A DNA stretch of 64,000 bases from NCBI GenBank assembly GCA_963806395.1, contig CAWDYI010000012.1:62001-126000 (forward strand). Direction: 5' to 3'. The notes under the pieces are model-generated. The model worked only from the letters and a program-made list of their open reading frames with translations. It was not told the DNA's origin and did not search any database. Source of the stretch: DASSUW01 sp963806395. GTDB lineage: Bacteria; Actinomycetota; Thermoleophilia; Solirubrobacterales; Solirubrobacteraceae. Shown here one piece after another: positions 55,982-64,000 of this stretch. Each line of letters opens with the position of its first letter. Positions within the stretch are counted from its first letter, which is position 1. A program made the translations under genes and the position numbers.

Positions 55982-56971
55982 ATGCAGCGCGCCGACGTCA
56001 CGTTCGAGTCCGCCGGCGCGCGGTGCGCCGCGTGGCTCTATCGGCCCGACGGGCACGAGCACGATGTGCCGTGCGTGATCCTCGCGCACGGCTTCTCGGC
56101 CGTGCGCGACCAGCGGCTCGGTGCGTTCGCCGAACGCTTCGCCGGCGCCGGGCTGGCGGCGCTGGTGTTCGACTACCGCCACTTCGGCGACAGCGAGGGC
56201 GAGCCGCGGCAGCTGGTGTCGCTCGGCCGCCAGCTCGCCGACTGGCGGGCGGCGATCGACTTCGCGCGCACGCTCGAGGGCGTCGACCCGCGGCGGATCG
56301 CCGTCTGGGGCGGCTCACTCAGCGGCGGCCATGTGATGGCGCTCGCCGCGCGCGACCCGTCGCTCGCCGCCGCCGTCGCGCAGGTGGCGTTCGCCGACGG
56401 CCTCATCAGCATGCCGTCGCTCGGCATCGTCCAGACGCTGCGGCTCCTGCGCGCGGGCCTGCGTGACCAGCTGCGGGCGCTGCGCGGCCGGCCTCCGTAC
56501 ACCGTCCCGGTCGTCGGTCCGGCACGTTCGTTCCGCGTGCTCAACTCGCCGGGCGCGGAGGCGGGCTTCCGTGCGATGACACCGCCGGGCACCGCGTGGC
56601 GAAACGAGGTGCCGGCCCGGATCGCGCTGCGCCTGGGCGGCTACCGCCCGGCCCGCCGCGCGCGGAGGATCCGCTGTCCGATCCTGTTCTGCGTCGCCGA
56701 CGGGGACGACCTCACGGCGCCCGCGCTCGTGCTCAAGGCGGCCCGGAGGGCGCGCCGGTCCGAGGTCAGGCGCTATCCCTTCGGCCACTTCGACATCTAC
56801 GTCGGCGAGGGATTCGAGCGTGCGGCAGCCGATCAGGCCGAGTTCCTCACGCGCCACCTGCGCTCGACGGTTCCGCCGGCGCGAGCTGCTCGAGCGGCAC
56901 GTCCGGGTCGGCCAGACGGCGGTCGTCGACCGCCACCCGTCCGCGGATCAGGCGCTCGATCGGATCGGTGA
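55982..56971 (+). CDS. Alpha/beta hydrolase (dienelactone hydrolase/acetyl-xylan-esterase-like)
   Basis: A 329-residue hydrolase: CVILAHGFSAVRDQRLGAFAERFAGAGLAALVFDYRHFGDS, the nucleophile elbow GGSLSGGHV (Ser), an acid in LFCVADGDDLTAPA and the His in YPFGHFDIYVGEGF. The conserved fold ends near residue 295. The last 30-35 codons (PARAARAARPGRPDGG...) overlap the end of the convergent flavoprotein gene by 125 bp and are probably poorly conserved. It may act with the preceding methyltransferase on a shared metabolite. Confidence 0.84.
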   Translation: MQRADVTFESAGARCAAWLYRPDGHEHDVPCVILAHGFSAVRDQRLGAFAERFAGAGLAALVFDYRHFGDSEGEPRQLVSLGRQLADWRAAIDFARTLEGVDPRRIAVWGGSLSGGHVMALAARDPSLAAAVAQVAFADGLISMPSLGIVQTLRLLRAGLRDQLRALRGRPPYTVPVVGPARSFRVLNSPGAEAGFRAMTPPGTAWRNEVPARIALRLGGYRPARRARRIRCPILFCVADGDDLTAPALVLKAARRARRSEVRRYPFGHFDIYVGEGFERAAADQAEFLTRHLRSTVPPARAARAARPGRPDGGRRPPPVRGSGARSDR

Positions 56972-58094
56972 CGTCCCAGACGTTGACGTTCATGCCGGCC
57001 AGGACGCGATCGCCGGCGAGCCAGAACGCGATGAACTCGCGGCCCGCGGGGTCGCCGCGGAAGACGACGCGGTCCCACGTGCTCGCATAGCCCGTGTACT
57101 CCATGCCGACGTCGTACTGGTCGGAGAAGAAGTACGGCAGCCGGTCGTAGACCGCCGTCCCGCCGAGCATGCTGTGCGCCGCGGCCGGCCCCTGATTGAG
57201 CGCATTCGCCCAGTGCTCGACGCGGATCCGCTCCTGGTAGAAGGGGTGCGCCTCGCTCGCGATGTCGCCGGCCGCGAAGACGCCGGGAGCGCTGGTCTGA
57301 AGGCGCTCGTCGACGAGGATCCCGTCGCCGACGGCGAGGCCCGCCTGCGCGCCGAGCTCGGTGCGCGGCTGCACGCCGATGCCCACCACCACGAAGTCGC
57401 AGTCGAGCGTCTGGCCGTCGCTGGTGCGGACCCGCTCGACCGCGCCGCCTCCCTCGAACGCCTCGACGCCGGTGCCCATCAGCATCCGGACGCCGTGGTC
57501 GGTGTGGATGTCGCGGTAGATGGCCCCCAGCTCGGGGCCGAGCGCATGCTCCAGCGGGACCGAGACCGGGTCGATCACGGTCACCTCGAGCCCGCGCTGC
57601 CTGGCCGACGCGGCGACCTCGGAGCCGATCCAGCCGGAGCCGACCACGACGACCGCGCCGCCACGGTCGAGCCGTTCGCGAAGCGCGTCCGAGTCCCCGA
57701 AGGTACGCAGATAGTGCACGCCGTCGAGCTCGGCCCCCGGGATCTCCAGCCGGCGCGGCTCGGACCCGGTGGCCAGCAGCAGCCGGTCGTAGCTGAGCTC
57801 CTCGCCGTCGTCGAGCCGCAGCACATCGGCCGACGTGTCCAGGCCCACGGCCGTGCGGCCGAACCGCACCTCGATCCGCTGGTCGGCGTAGAAGCCCTCG
57901 TCGTGGACGTAGTTCTCGCGCCCGACCTCACCGCGCAGGTAGTCCTTCGACAGCGGCGGCCGCTCGTACGGGCGCTCGTCCTCCGCGCCGATGAGCACGA
58001 GGCGCCCGTCGAAGCCCTCCTCGCGCAGCGTCTCGGCGGCCTTTGCGCCAGCGAGGCTGGCGCCCACGATCACGAACGTCTGCTCACTGGGCAT
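56847..58094 (-). CDS. FAD-dependent oxidoreductase (ferredoxin/rubredoxin reductase type)
   Basis: A 415-residue pyridine nucleotide-disulfide oxidoreductase fold. The FAD motif is FVIVGASLAGAKAAETLREEG at the N-terminus, with ERPPLSKDYLRGE, LLLATGSEPRRLEIPG, the NAD(P)H motif AVVVVGSGWIGSEVAASARQRG, and VFAAGDIASE near the second FAD site. No redox CxxC is present, as in BphA4-type ferredoxin reductases. It is the second gene after folE, overlapping it by 11 bp. Electron acceptor unknown. Confidence 0.88.
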   Translation of the reverse strand: MPSEQTFVIVGASLAGAKAAETLREEGFDGRLVLIGAEDERPYERPPLSKDYLRGEVGRENYVHDEGFYADQRIEVRFGRTAVGLDTSADVLRLDDGEELSYDRLLLATGSEPRRLEIPGAELDGVHYLRTFGDSDALRERLDRGGAVVVVGSGWIGSEVAASARQRGLEVTVIDPVSVPLEHALGPELGAIYRDIHTDHGVRMLMGTGVEAFEGGGAVERVRTSDGQTLDCDFVVVGIGVQPRTELGAQAGLAVGDGILVDERLQTSAPGVFAAGDIASEAHPFYQERIRVEHWANALNQGPAAAHSMLGGTAVYDRLPYFFSDQYDVGMEYTGYASTWDRVVFRGDPAGREFIAFWLAGDRVLAGMNVNVWDVTDPIERLIRGRVAVDDRRLADPDVPLEQLAPAEPSSAGGA

Positions 58095-58710
58095 GGGATG
58101 TCCTCTTCGTCATCGCCAGGAACTCCTGGCGGGTGTCGGAATCGTCGCGGATCGCGCCTCGCATTGCGACCGTCGCGGTACGCGCGCCCGGTTGCTGCAC
58201 GCCGCGAAGCGACATGCACATGTGCTCGGCCTCCAGCACGACGCCGACGCCGGCGGGCGCCAGCTCCGCCTCGAGCCAGTCGGCGATCTGGACCGTCATC
58301 CGCTCCTGGATCTGGAGGTCACGGGCGAACAGCTCGACCACGCGCGCCAGCTTGCTGAGCCCGATGATCCGCTCGCCCGGCAGGTAGCCGACGTGCGCGA
58401 CCCCTCGGAAGGGCAGCAGATGGTGCATGCACAGCGAGTGGAACGGGATCGCCCGCGCGACGATCAGACCGTCGTACCCATCGTCGTTGGGGAACGTCGT
58501 CGGCCGGAAGGCGGGCGGCGTGAGCAGCTCCGCGTACGCCTCCGCGACCCGGCGCGGCGTGTCTCGCAGACCATCGGCGCCGGCGTCGGCGCCGAGCGCC
58601 CGCAGCAGGTCGCCGGCCGCGCGTTCCAGCGCCTCGTGGTCGATCCGGCGCGGCGCGACCGGGACTTCCCCGACGAGGGCAAGGCCCGCCGGCGCCTCAA
58701 GAGCGGTCAT
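58084..58710 (-). CDS. folE: GTP cyclohydrolase I
   Basis: A 208-residue enzyme from ATG 58710. It converts GTP to 7,8-dihydroneopterin triphosphate, the first step of folate/pterin synthesis. The zinc ligands are visible in PFHSLCMHHLLPF (Cys, His) and EHMCMSLRGV (Cys). The substrate loop GLSKLARVVELFARDLQIQERMTVQIADWL is conserved. It shares an operon with a flavoprotein reductase, not with other folate genes. With a divergent cysteine-rich regulator it may be a stress-regulated folE rather than the housekeeping copy. Confidence 0.93.
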   Translation of the reverse strand: MTALEAPAGLALVGEVPVAPRRIDHEALERAAGDLLRALGADAGADGLRDTPRRVAEAYAELLTPPAFRPTTFPNDDGYDGLIVARAIPFHSLCMHHLLPFRGVAHVGYLPGERIIGLSKLARVVELFARDLQIQERMTVQIADWLEAELAPAGVGVVLEAEHMCMSLRGVQQPGARTATVAMRGAIRDDSDTRQEFLAMTKRTSHAQ

Positions 58711-58750
58711 TGCAAGGTTTCCATGGTTCGTTCCCCTTCTAAAGACAACA

Positions 58751-58766
58751 ACGCTTATCGAAGCGT
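58751..58766. promoter_or_regulatory. Perfect palindromic operator candidate
   Basis: ACGCTTATCGAAGCGT (6-4-6) lies in the 106-bp divergent region between folE and the ArsR-like regulator gene. It is AT-richer than its surroundings, and a TTGTCAACTGATATTGTC promoter-like stretch follows. It is a likely binding site for the adjacent regulator. Confidence 0.55.
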
Positions 58767-58816
58767 AGGGCGGCGTACCCCTATTTGTCAACTGATATTG
58801 TCGATAGACTGACGGC

Positions 58817-59485
58817 ATGGACCGTGATCGAGACGACGCCGTCGACGCGCTGAGCGCACTCGGCGATCCGACCCGCCGCCGCGCCTACGACCACGTCTGC
58901 GGCCGTGCGCGACCGGTCGGTCGCGACGAGGTCGCGGACGCGCTCGGCATCGGCCGGACGCTCGCCGCCTACCACCTCGACCGGCTGGCCGCCGACGGCC
59001 TGCTCGACATCTCCTACGCGCGCCGGTCGGGTCGCGGCGGCCCGGGAGCCGGCCGCCCGGCCAAGATGTACGACCGCTCCGAGCGCGAGGTGACCGTCAG
59101 CGTCCCCCCGCGCGACTACGGCCTCGCGGCGCGGCTTCTCGCCCACGCCGCCGCGCAGGACGAGCACGGCGAGACGCGCCGCGCCCTGCACACCGCCGCA
59201 GACTCGCTCGGCCGCGAGATCGCGTCCGAGGCGCCGGACCCGCCCGACCTCGCACCGCTGCTGGCTGCGCGCGGCTACGAGCCGTTCGAGGACGACGACG
59301 GCGTCATCCGCCTCCGCAACTGCCCGTTCCACGCCGTCGCGCAGAGCCACCCCGACGTGGTGTGCGACATGAACCTGAGCCTGCTCGGAGGGCTCGTCGC
59401 CGGCCTCGGCGGGCCCGGTGCCGAGGTGGTGCTCGAGCCCGGACCTGGGCGTTGCTGCGTCGCGATCAGGCGCGCGAGCGGCTGA
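58817..59485 (+). CDS. ArsR-like winged-helix regulator with C-terminal cysteine cluster
   Basis: A 222-residue regulator. The winged helix is at 5-85 (ALSALGDPTRRRAYDHVCGRARPVGRDEVADALGIGRTLAAYHLDRLAADGLL). The C-terminal domain carries LRNCPFHAVAQSHPDVVCDMNLSLLGGL and PGPGRCCVAI, giving at least four conserved Cys spaced like the iron-sulfur-binding SufR-type regulators. It may sense metal, oxygen or redox state and control the divergent folE-reductase operon. Its stop overlaps the convergent DadA gene by 20 bp. Confidence 0.82.
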   Translation: MDRDRDDAVDALSALGDPTRRRAYDHVCGRARPVGRDEVADALGIGRTLAAYHLDRLAADGLLDISYARRSGRGGPGAGRPAKMYDRSEREVTVSVPPRDYGLAARLLAHAAAQDEHGETRRALHTAADSLGREIASEAPDPPDLAPLLAARGYEPFEDDDGVIRLRNCPFHAVAQSHPDVVCDMNLSLLGGLVAGLGGPGAEVVLEPGPGRCCVAIRRASG

Positions 59486-60788
59486 CCCGCCTCCCCCACC
59501 CACGGCCGAAGCGGTCGAGCCGGAACGGCGCGAGCACCTCGGGCCGCACGCCGCTGAGCATGTAGTCGCTGAGCGCCCGGCCCGACGCGGCCGCGAGCGT
59601 GATGCCGAGCATCCCGTGACCGGTCGTGACGAAGGCGTTGCGCTGCCCGGGCACGCGGTCGATCACGGGCAGGCTGTCCGGCAGCATCGGCCGCCCGCCC
59701 ACCCACGGGTCGCGGATCAGCGCGACGAGGTCGTCCGAGGACTCGTACCAGTCGCCGAGGTAGTGGCGGCTGGCGGCGGCGACCGCGACGATCCGCCGCC
59801 AGTCGAGCCGCCGGTTGTTCCCGCTCAGCTCCATCGTCCCCGCGATCCGCACCGAGCCGTTCATCGGCGACACGACGACGCGCTTGTCGCCGAGGTAGAG
59901 CGGGTGACACGGCGCGGTGGCGAGCTCCACCGAGAAGCTGTAGCCCTTGCCCGCCTGCAGCGGCAGCCGGTGCCCGAGCTCCCGCAGCAGCGGCGCCGAC
60001 CAGGTGCCGGCGGCGATCACGACGGCGCTGCAGCGGAGGTCGCCGCCGGTCGTCCGCACGCCGACCACGTCGCCGTTGGCGCGGATCAGCCCGGTGACGG
60101 CACGGTCCTCGTGGACGCGGCCGCCCCTCGCCACCAGCGACGCGGCGAGCGATCCCACGAGCCGGTCGGGGTCGACGACGCCCTCCCCGTCGACGCGATA
60201 GGCGGCGGCGACGCCTGGCGCCAGCGCCGGATCGAGCGCGCGGACCGCGTCGCCGGTCGTGACGTCGTCCGGGACCTCGTAGGCCGCGCCCGCCATCGTG
60301 CGCTGGAGCGCGAGGTGGTGGCGGGCGGCATCGACCGTCAGAAAGGCGTGCACCAGCCCGGGAGTGCGCAGGGTCGTCGCGACCCCGGCGTCGCGGAGCC
60401 CGTCGAACAGCTCCAGCGTCGGCCGGTTGAGGTCGACGAGCGCCGCGTATCCGCGCTTGAACCGCGGCGCCCGGCTGCTGCGCCAGAAGCGCAGCGCCCA
60501 CAGCGCCAGCGCCGGATCCAGCGACGGCCGCAGGTACAGCGGCGAGTCCGGCCGGCCGAGCGAGCGCAGCACGTACGGCGTCACGCCCGGCGCCGCGATC
60601 GGCGCCGAGTGGCTGCGGCAGATCCAGCCGGCGTTGCCCCACGACGCGCCCGACCCCACGGCCGCGCGCTCGACGACCTCGACGGCCACCCCGGCCGCCG
60701 CCAGGTAGTGGGCCAGGCACAGCCCGATCGCCCCGCCGCCCACGACGACCACGGGATCGTCGCCGCGGGCGATTCCCCCGCCTGGCAT
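59466..60788 (-). CDS. D-amino-acid dehydrogenase-like FAD oxidoreductase (DadA family)
   Basis: A 440-residue DAO-fold enzyme. The FAD motif is PVVVVGGGAIGLCLAHYLAAAGVAVEVVERA, followed by GASWGNAGWICRSHSAPIAAPG as in DadA. Later hallmarks are GYSFSVELATAPCHPLYLGDKRVVVSPMNGSVRIAGTMEL, WVGGRPMLPDSLPVI and VTTGHGMLGITLAAASGRALSDYML. It oxidatively deaminates a D-amino acid or imino acid such as D-hydroxyproline. It is the last gene of an amino acid ABC transporter operon, 3 bp after the ATPase stop. Confidence 0.87.
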   Translation of the reverse strand: MPGGGIARGDDPVVVVGGGAIGLCLAHYLAAAGVAVEVVERAAVGSGASWGNAGWICRSHSAPIAAPGVTPYVLRSLGRPDSPLYLRPSLDPALALWALRFWRSSRAPRFKRGYAALVDLNRPTLELFDGLRDAGVATTLRTPGLVHAFLTVDAARHHLALQRTMAGAAYEVPDDVTTGDAVRALDPALAPGVAAAYRVDGEGVVDPDRLVGSLAASLVARGGRVHEDRAVTGLIRANGDVVGVRTTGGDLRCSAVVIAAGTWSAPLLRELGHRLPLQAGKGYSFSVELATAPCHPLYLGDKRVVVSPMNGSVRIAGTMELSGNNRRLDWRRIVAVAAASRHYLGDWYESSDDLVALIRDPWVGGRPMLPDSLPVIDRVPGQRNAFVTTGHGMLGITLAAASGRALSDYMLSGVRPEVLAPFRLDRFGRGWGRRVSRSRA

Positions 60789-60791
60789 GCG

Positions 60792-61598
60792 CTACTTCAA
60801 GCCCATCACGCGCTCGGCCTGCTCGAGCCCGCCCTCGAAGTGCGCGGCGTAGTTGCCCACGTACGCGCGCGTGCGCTCCTCGCGCGGGTTCTGGAAGAGC
60901 TCCGCCGGCGTGCCCTCCTCGACGATCCGGCCGCCGTCGATGAAGACGACCCGGTCCGACACCTCCTGGGCGAACGGCAGCTCGTGGGTCACGAGGATCA
61001 TCGTCATCCCGTCCTCGGCGAGCTCGCGCATCACGCGCAGCACCTCGCCCGTCGACTCGGGGTCGAGCGACGAGGTCGGCTCGTCGAACAGCAGGACGGT
61101 CGGGCTGAGCGCGAGCGCGCGAGCGATCGCGACGCGCTGCTGCTCACCGCCCGACATCTCCTCCGGGTACGCCGTCGCCCGGTGGGCGAGGCCGACTCGC
61201 CGCAGCAGCTGCACCGCGCGCGCCATCGCCTCCTGCTCGGAGGTGTGCGCGCCGTGGATCTGCGCGAGCATGACGTTCTCGACCGCCGCCAGGTGCGGGA
61301 ACAGGTTGAAGCGCTGGAACACCATCCCGACGCGCCGGCGCAGCTTCGGGAGGCTCTTGCAGACGACGCGCTCGCCGGAGAAGATCGGCTCGCCGTCGAT
61401 CTCGACCACGCCCCGGTCCGGCCGCTCGAGCAGGTTGACGCAGCGCATCAGCGTGGTCTTGCCGCCCCCGCTCTGGCCGATGATGCTCACGATCTTGCCG
61501 CGAGGGACGTTCAGGTGCACGTCCTGGAGCACCTGCCGTGTGCCGTCAAACGACTTGCACAGGCCTTCGACGCGCACCGCGAGGTCTGACGTCGTCAT
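60792..61598 (-). CDS. Polar amino acid ABC transporter ATP-binding protein
   Basis: A 268-residue ATPase. Walker A IIGQSGGGKTTLMRCVN, Q loop GMVFQRFNLFPHLAAVENVM, signature MSGGEQQRVAIARALAL, Walker B VLLFDEPTSSLDPE and the VTHELPFAQEVSDRVVFIDGGRIVEEG switch. This is the GlnQ/HisP subfamily. ATG 61598 overlaps the permease stop by 4 bp. Confidence 0.92.
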   Translation of the reverse strand: MTTSDLAVRVEGLCKSFDGTRQVLQDVHLNVPRGKIVSIIGQSGGGKTTLMRCVNLLERPDRGVVEIDGEPIFSGERVVCKSLPKLRRRVGMVFQRFNLFPHLAAVENVMLAQIHGAHTSEQEAMARAVQLLRRVGLAHRATAYPEEMSGGEQQRVAIARALALSPTVLLFDEPTSSLDPESTGEVLRVMRELAEDGMTMILVTHELPFAQEVSDRVVFIDGGRIVEEGTPAELFQNPREERTRAYVGNYAAHFEGGLEQAERVMGLK

Positions 61599-62326
61599 GC
61601 GATCGCCTCCTGGTCGAGCATCGCCCGCACCCCGCGCATGCGGCGCCGGCGGCGAGGCAGCAGCGGCACGCCGCCGCGCACCTGCCGCTCGAACCACAGC
61701 AGGGCCTGCGAGAGCGGGTAGCAGACCACGAAGTACAGGACCGCGATCACCGCGTACACCTCCAGCGCGCGGAAGGTCTCTGACGCGATCAGCTGGCCCT
61801 GCGACATCAGCTCCGCCGCCGAGATCGTGACGAGCAGCGACGTCGACTTCAGGAGGTCGACGAGCATCGTGTTCGTCCCGGGCAGCGCCTGCCGCAGCGC
61901 CTGCGGGAACACGACGTGCGCGAACGTGACGCGCCGGCCGAGGCCGAGCGCCTCGGCCGCCTCGCGCTGACCGCCGTGCACGCCGGCGATCGCCGCCCGG
62001 AAGATCTCCGACAGGTACGACGCGTAGAAGATCACGAGGCTGAGCGTCCCCGCCTGGAACACGCTCAGGCGGATGTTCACCGAGACGAGCCCGAAGTAGG
62101 TCAGGAAGATGATCGCGAGCAGCGGCACGTTCTTGAACAGCTCGGTGTAGATCGCCGCGGGCACACGCAGCACACGCAGCGGGCTCAGGCGCATCAGCGC
62201 CAGGATCAGGCCGAGCACGGCGGCGCCGGCGAAGCCCGCCGCCGTGAACTCGAGTGTCTTGATCAGACCGTCCCGCAGAGCGGGCGCGTACTCCGACCAC
62301 TCGACGTTGAAGAGGGCGACGGTCAT
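61595..62326 (-). CDS. Polar amino acid ABC transporter permease
   Basis: A 243-residue membrane protein with about five helices and the HisM/GlnP signature (EYAPALRDGLIKTLEFTAAGF, YTELFKNVPLLAIIFLTYFGL, EIFRAAIAGVHGGQREAAEALGLGRRVTFAHVVFPQALRQALPGTN). The EAA loop (EAAEALGL) contacts the ATPase. It overlaps both neighbours by 4 bp, in the order binding protein, permease, ATPase. Confidence 0.92.
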   Translation of the reverse strand: MTVALFNVEWSEYAPALRDGLIKTLEFTAAGFAGAAVLGLILALMRLSPLRVLRVPAAIYTELFKNVPLLAIIFLTYFGLVSVNIRLSVFQAGTLSLVIFYASYLSEIFRAAIAGVHGGQREAAEALGLGRRVTFAHVVFPQALRQALPGTNTMLVDLLKSTSLLVTISAAELMSQGQLIASETFRALEVYAVIAVLYFVVCYPLSQALLWFERQVRGGVPLLPRRRRRMRGVRAMLDQEAIA

Positions 62327-63234
62327 AGCGACGGCGGCGTCCAGTCGGCGGGACGGTCGACGCCCCTGCGCATGCCGGCCATCCACGGCGAGGCCTCGAG
62401 GAACTGGGCGGGATCGCCGCCCCACTTCTCGATCAGCTTCGCCATCTCGCCGCTGTCGTACATCGCCCGGATCTCCTCCGAGATCGCCTTCTCGAGCTTC
62501 GGCGCCTGCTCGGGCAGATAGAAGCTCGTCATGTACGGGCGGAAGAACTCGTACTCGGGATGCTCCTTCACCTGCGCATCGGTCGGCGGCTCGAGGTACT
62601 GCGTCTCGATCTTCAGGTCCGGACGCGCCTTCTGCTGGCTGATGATCAGCAGCGGGTCCAGGAAGCCGACGTCGAGCCGGCCCGAGCCGAGGTCGTCGAA
62701 CACGCCGTTGGCGTTCGGGTACGCGCCCAGCTTGGCGTCCGGGACGGCCTTGATCGAGTTGACCCAGACGTAGCCGGTGACGGTTCCGAGCCTGAGCCCT
62801 TCGAGGTCGTCGACCGTCGCGTAGGTCTTGCCGGAGTGCACGCCCATCGCCGGCGGCGAGTAGTACGGCGGATCGGTGAACAGGCCCTGCTTCTGGCGCT
62901 CCTCCGACCACGCGACGCCACCGACCGTGATGTCCACCCGGCGCGACTGGACGCCGCCCAGCATGCCGTTGAAGTCGGTGAGCTGCGGCTGCACCTCGAG
63001 GCCGAGCTTGTCGGCCACGGCGTGGATGATCTCGCCGTCGAGGCCCTCGATCTTGCCGCCCTTCATCGCCGTGTAGGGCATGTAGGACTGGACGGCGACC
63101 TTCAGCTTGCCCTGCTCGATCGTGTCGAGCTGGGCTCCGCCCTGGGCCGCTGCGGACGAGTCGCCGTCCGAGCCGCATCCGGCCACCAGTAGCGCCGCCG
63201 CGACGACGGCGACCAGCGCGTTCGTCCTCTTCAT
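62323..63234 (-). CDS. Polar amino acid ABC transporter substrate-binding lipoprotein
   Basis: A 303-residue SBP_bac_3 protein with a lipoprotein signal (MKRTNALVAVVAAALLVAGCGSD). The mature domain reads GKLKVAVQSYMPYTAMKGGKIEGLDGEIIHAVADKLGLEVQPQLTDF, VDITVGGVAWSEERQKQGLFTDPPYY and YEFFRPYMTSFYLPEQAPKLEKAISEEI. It delivers an amino acid or similar small ligand to the permease; the DadA-like gene in the operon suggests a D-amino or imino acid. Confidence 0.9.
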   Translation of the reverse strand: MKRTNALVAVVAAALLVAGCGSDGDSSAAAQGGAQLDTIEQGKLKVAVQSYMPYTAMKGGKIEGLDGEIIHAVADKLGLEVQPQLTDFNGMLGGVQSRRVDITVGGVAWSEERQKQGLFTDPPYYSPPAMGVHSGKTYATVDDLEGLRLGTVTGYVWVNSIKAVPDAKLGAYPNANGVFDDLGSGRLDVGFLDPLLIISQQKARPDLKIETQYLEPPTDAQVKEHPEYEFFRPYMTSFYLPEQAPKLEKAISEEIRAMYDSGEMAKLIEKWGGDPAQFLEASPWMAGMRRGVDRPADWTPPSL

Positions 63235-63262
63235 GACGCCTCCCCGGGTCTCTGTGTGAGGA

Positions 63263-63292
63263 TGATATATCACTCGTACATCACTGGTATAC
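63263..63292. promoter_or_regulatory. Divergent promoter/operator region of the transporter operon
   Basis: An AT-rich patch in GC-rich surroundings contains the perfect palindrome TGATATATCA (63263-63272) and GTATAC (63287-63292); TATACT at 63288-63293 could be the -10 of the regulator gene. A GntR/FCD protein encoded next door is the likely ligand. Confidence 0.45.
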
Positions 63293-63342
63293 TCTGGGTC
63301 GATGAACCTGTCAAGTTCATGGCGACCGCCGGAGACGCGAAG

Positions 63343-64000
63343 ATGAGCCTCGTGGCAGCAGTGACACCCGAGCGGATCGCGGACCTGTGGGACGGCGACC
63401 CGGAGTCGCTGGCCGACCGTGCCTACCTGCGTCTGCGCGAGGAGATCATCAGCGTCGACCTGCCGCCGGGAACGCTGCTGCGCGAGGAGGATCTGACGCG
63501 CCGCCTCGGCGTCGGCCGCACGCCGATCCGCGAGGCCCTGCAGCGCCTGCACCGGGACGGCTTCGTCACGGTCATCCCCCGCCGCGGGACGCTGGTCAGC
63601 GAGATCAACATCACCGACCTCGCAGGGATCTACGAGGTCCGCGCACACCTCGAGTCATGGGCCGCCCGGCTGGCCGCCGAGCGCGCCGGCGCCGCCGATC
63701 GCGCCGAGGCGCAGGGACTGCTGCGAGAGCTGGACGGGATGACCCCGGGCGAGGGCTACGAGCATCTGCTCGCGCTCGACCGGCGGATCCACCGCTTCGC
63801 CTACCGCTGCGCGCAGAACGCGCACCTCGCCCAGACGCTCGACCAGTACCACAACCTCTCGCTGCGGATCCTCAACGTGGCGATGAAGCGCTACCCGAAG
63901 CTCACGCCCCGCCTCGACGACGTCGTGCACGATCAGCGGCGGCTCCTGGAGGCGATCATGCGTGCCGACGGCCCCGCCGCCGAGACCGCCGCCGCCGAGC
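63343..64000 (+). CDS. GntR-family (FCD) transcriptional regulator, 3' end beyond window
   Basis: The ATG at 63343 is preferred because GGAG lies 8 bp upstream; ATG 63319 is in frame too. The winged helix is DRAYLRLREEIISVDLPPGTLLREEDLTRRLGVGRTPIREALQRLHRDGFVTVIPRRGTLV. The FCD ligand-binding domain follows (ITDLAGIYEVRAHLESWAARLAAERAG, LLALDRRIHRFAYRCAQNAHLAQTLDQYHNLSLRIL). At least 219 codons are present and the frame is still open at the window edge. It is divergent from the amino acid transporter operon and probably represses it until the substrate is bound. Confidence 0.9.
   Translation, partial: MSLVAAVTPERIADLWDGDPESLADRAYLRLREEIISVDLPPGTLLREEDLTRRLGVGRTPIREALQRLHRDGFVTVIPRRGTLVSEINITDLAGIYEVRAHLESWAARLAAERAGAADRAEAQGLLRELDGMTPGEGYEHLLALDRRIHRFAYRCAQNAHLAQTLDQYHNLSLRILNVAMKRYPKLTPRLDDVVHDQRRLLEAIMRADGPAAETAAAE

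Overview
The window is very GC-rich DNA with a strong third-position GC bias, many GTG starts and many 4-bp ATGA/GTGA stop-start overlaps. Together with the gene content (secreted LamG and beta-propeller proteins, SARP/BTAD and LuxR regulators, an actinobacterial-type FtsH, Tat/lipoprotein binding proteins) this suggests an actinobacterium, most likely of the Solirubrobacterales/Thermoleophilia type. The taxon is inferred from style only; no rRNA is present.

Left flank (1-16.2 kb): a secreted protein tail, a VOC protein, a LamG protein, a sugar-nucleotide-type epimerase and a divergent FtsH. Next come a MatC-like dicarboxylate carrier and a large FAD/Fe-S oxidoreductase (both frameshifted), divergent from a tightly overlapping operon of class V aminotransferase, CoA-transferase and enoyl-CoA hydratase. 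A methyltransferase and an OmpR/histidine-kinase pair with a gutted DUF4153-like third gene follow. A tRNA-Gly(GCC) closes this flank.

Island region (16.2-42.3 kb): the 3' end of the tRNA-Gly (42 bp) is repeated at 37.66 kb. A 793-bp segment carrying an excisionase start and the C-terminus of a MobF relaxase occurs twice (19.2-19.99 and 39.75-40.54 kb, about 98% identical). These repeats bracket a 17-kb catabolic cluster (20.0-37.1 kb). The cluster holds two M24 hydrolases, an APC permease, a 2-hydroxyacid dehydrogenase, a GntR/UTRA regulator, an SDR, an N,N-dimethylformamidase-like amidohydrolase, a ribose-type ABC transporter, a class III aminotransferase, a PdxA-like dehydrogenase, and LsrK-, LsrE- and LsrF-like enzymes. 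Three promoters of the cluster share a near-palindromic TGTNMGGACA site, so it looks like one regulon controlled by its own GntR protein. The SDR and nearly everything from 30.9 to 37.1 kb are broken by many single-base frameshifts. The small islands on either side carry PIN/RHH and AbiEi-type toxin-antitoxin pieces, hypothetical genes and a headless relaxase. No integrase was found.

Right flank (42.4-64 kb): no frameshifts were seen in its main genes; the only broken gene is a LuxR tail at 46.6 kb. A BTAD regulator precedes an ArsM-like methyltransferase and an SBP56/methanethiol-oxidase gene. Two secreted proteins, a diguanylate cyclase and a PAS-GGDEF-EAL protein follow, then a cupredoxin-like lipoprotein. 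A LuxR/TPR regulator is divergent from a methyltransferase and an alpha/beta hydrolase. A ferredoxin-reductase-like flavoprotein and GTP cyclohydrolase I form an operon divergent from a cysteine-rich ArsR-like regulator. The window ends with a DadA-like oxidoreductase, a polar amino acid ABC transporter and a divergent GntR/FCD regulator cut by the window edge.
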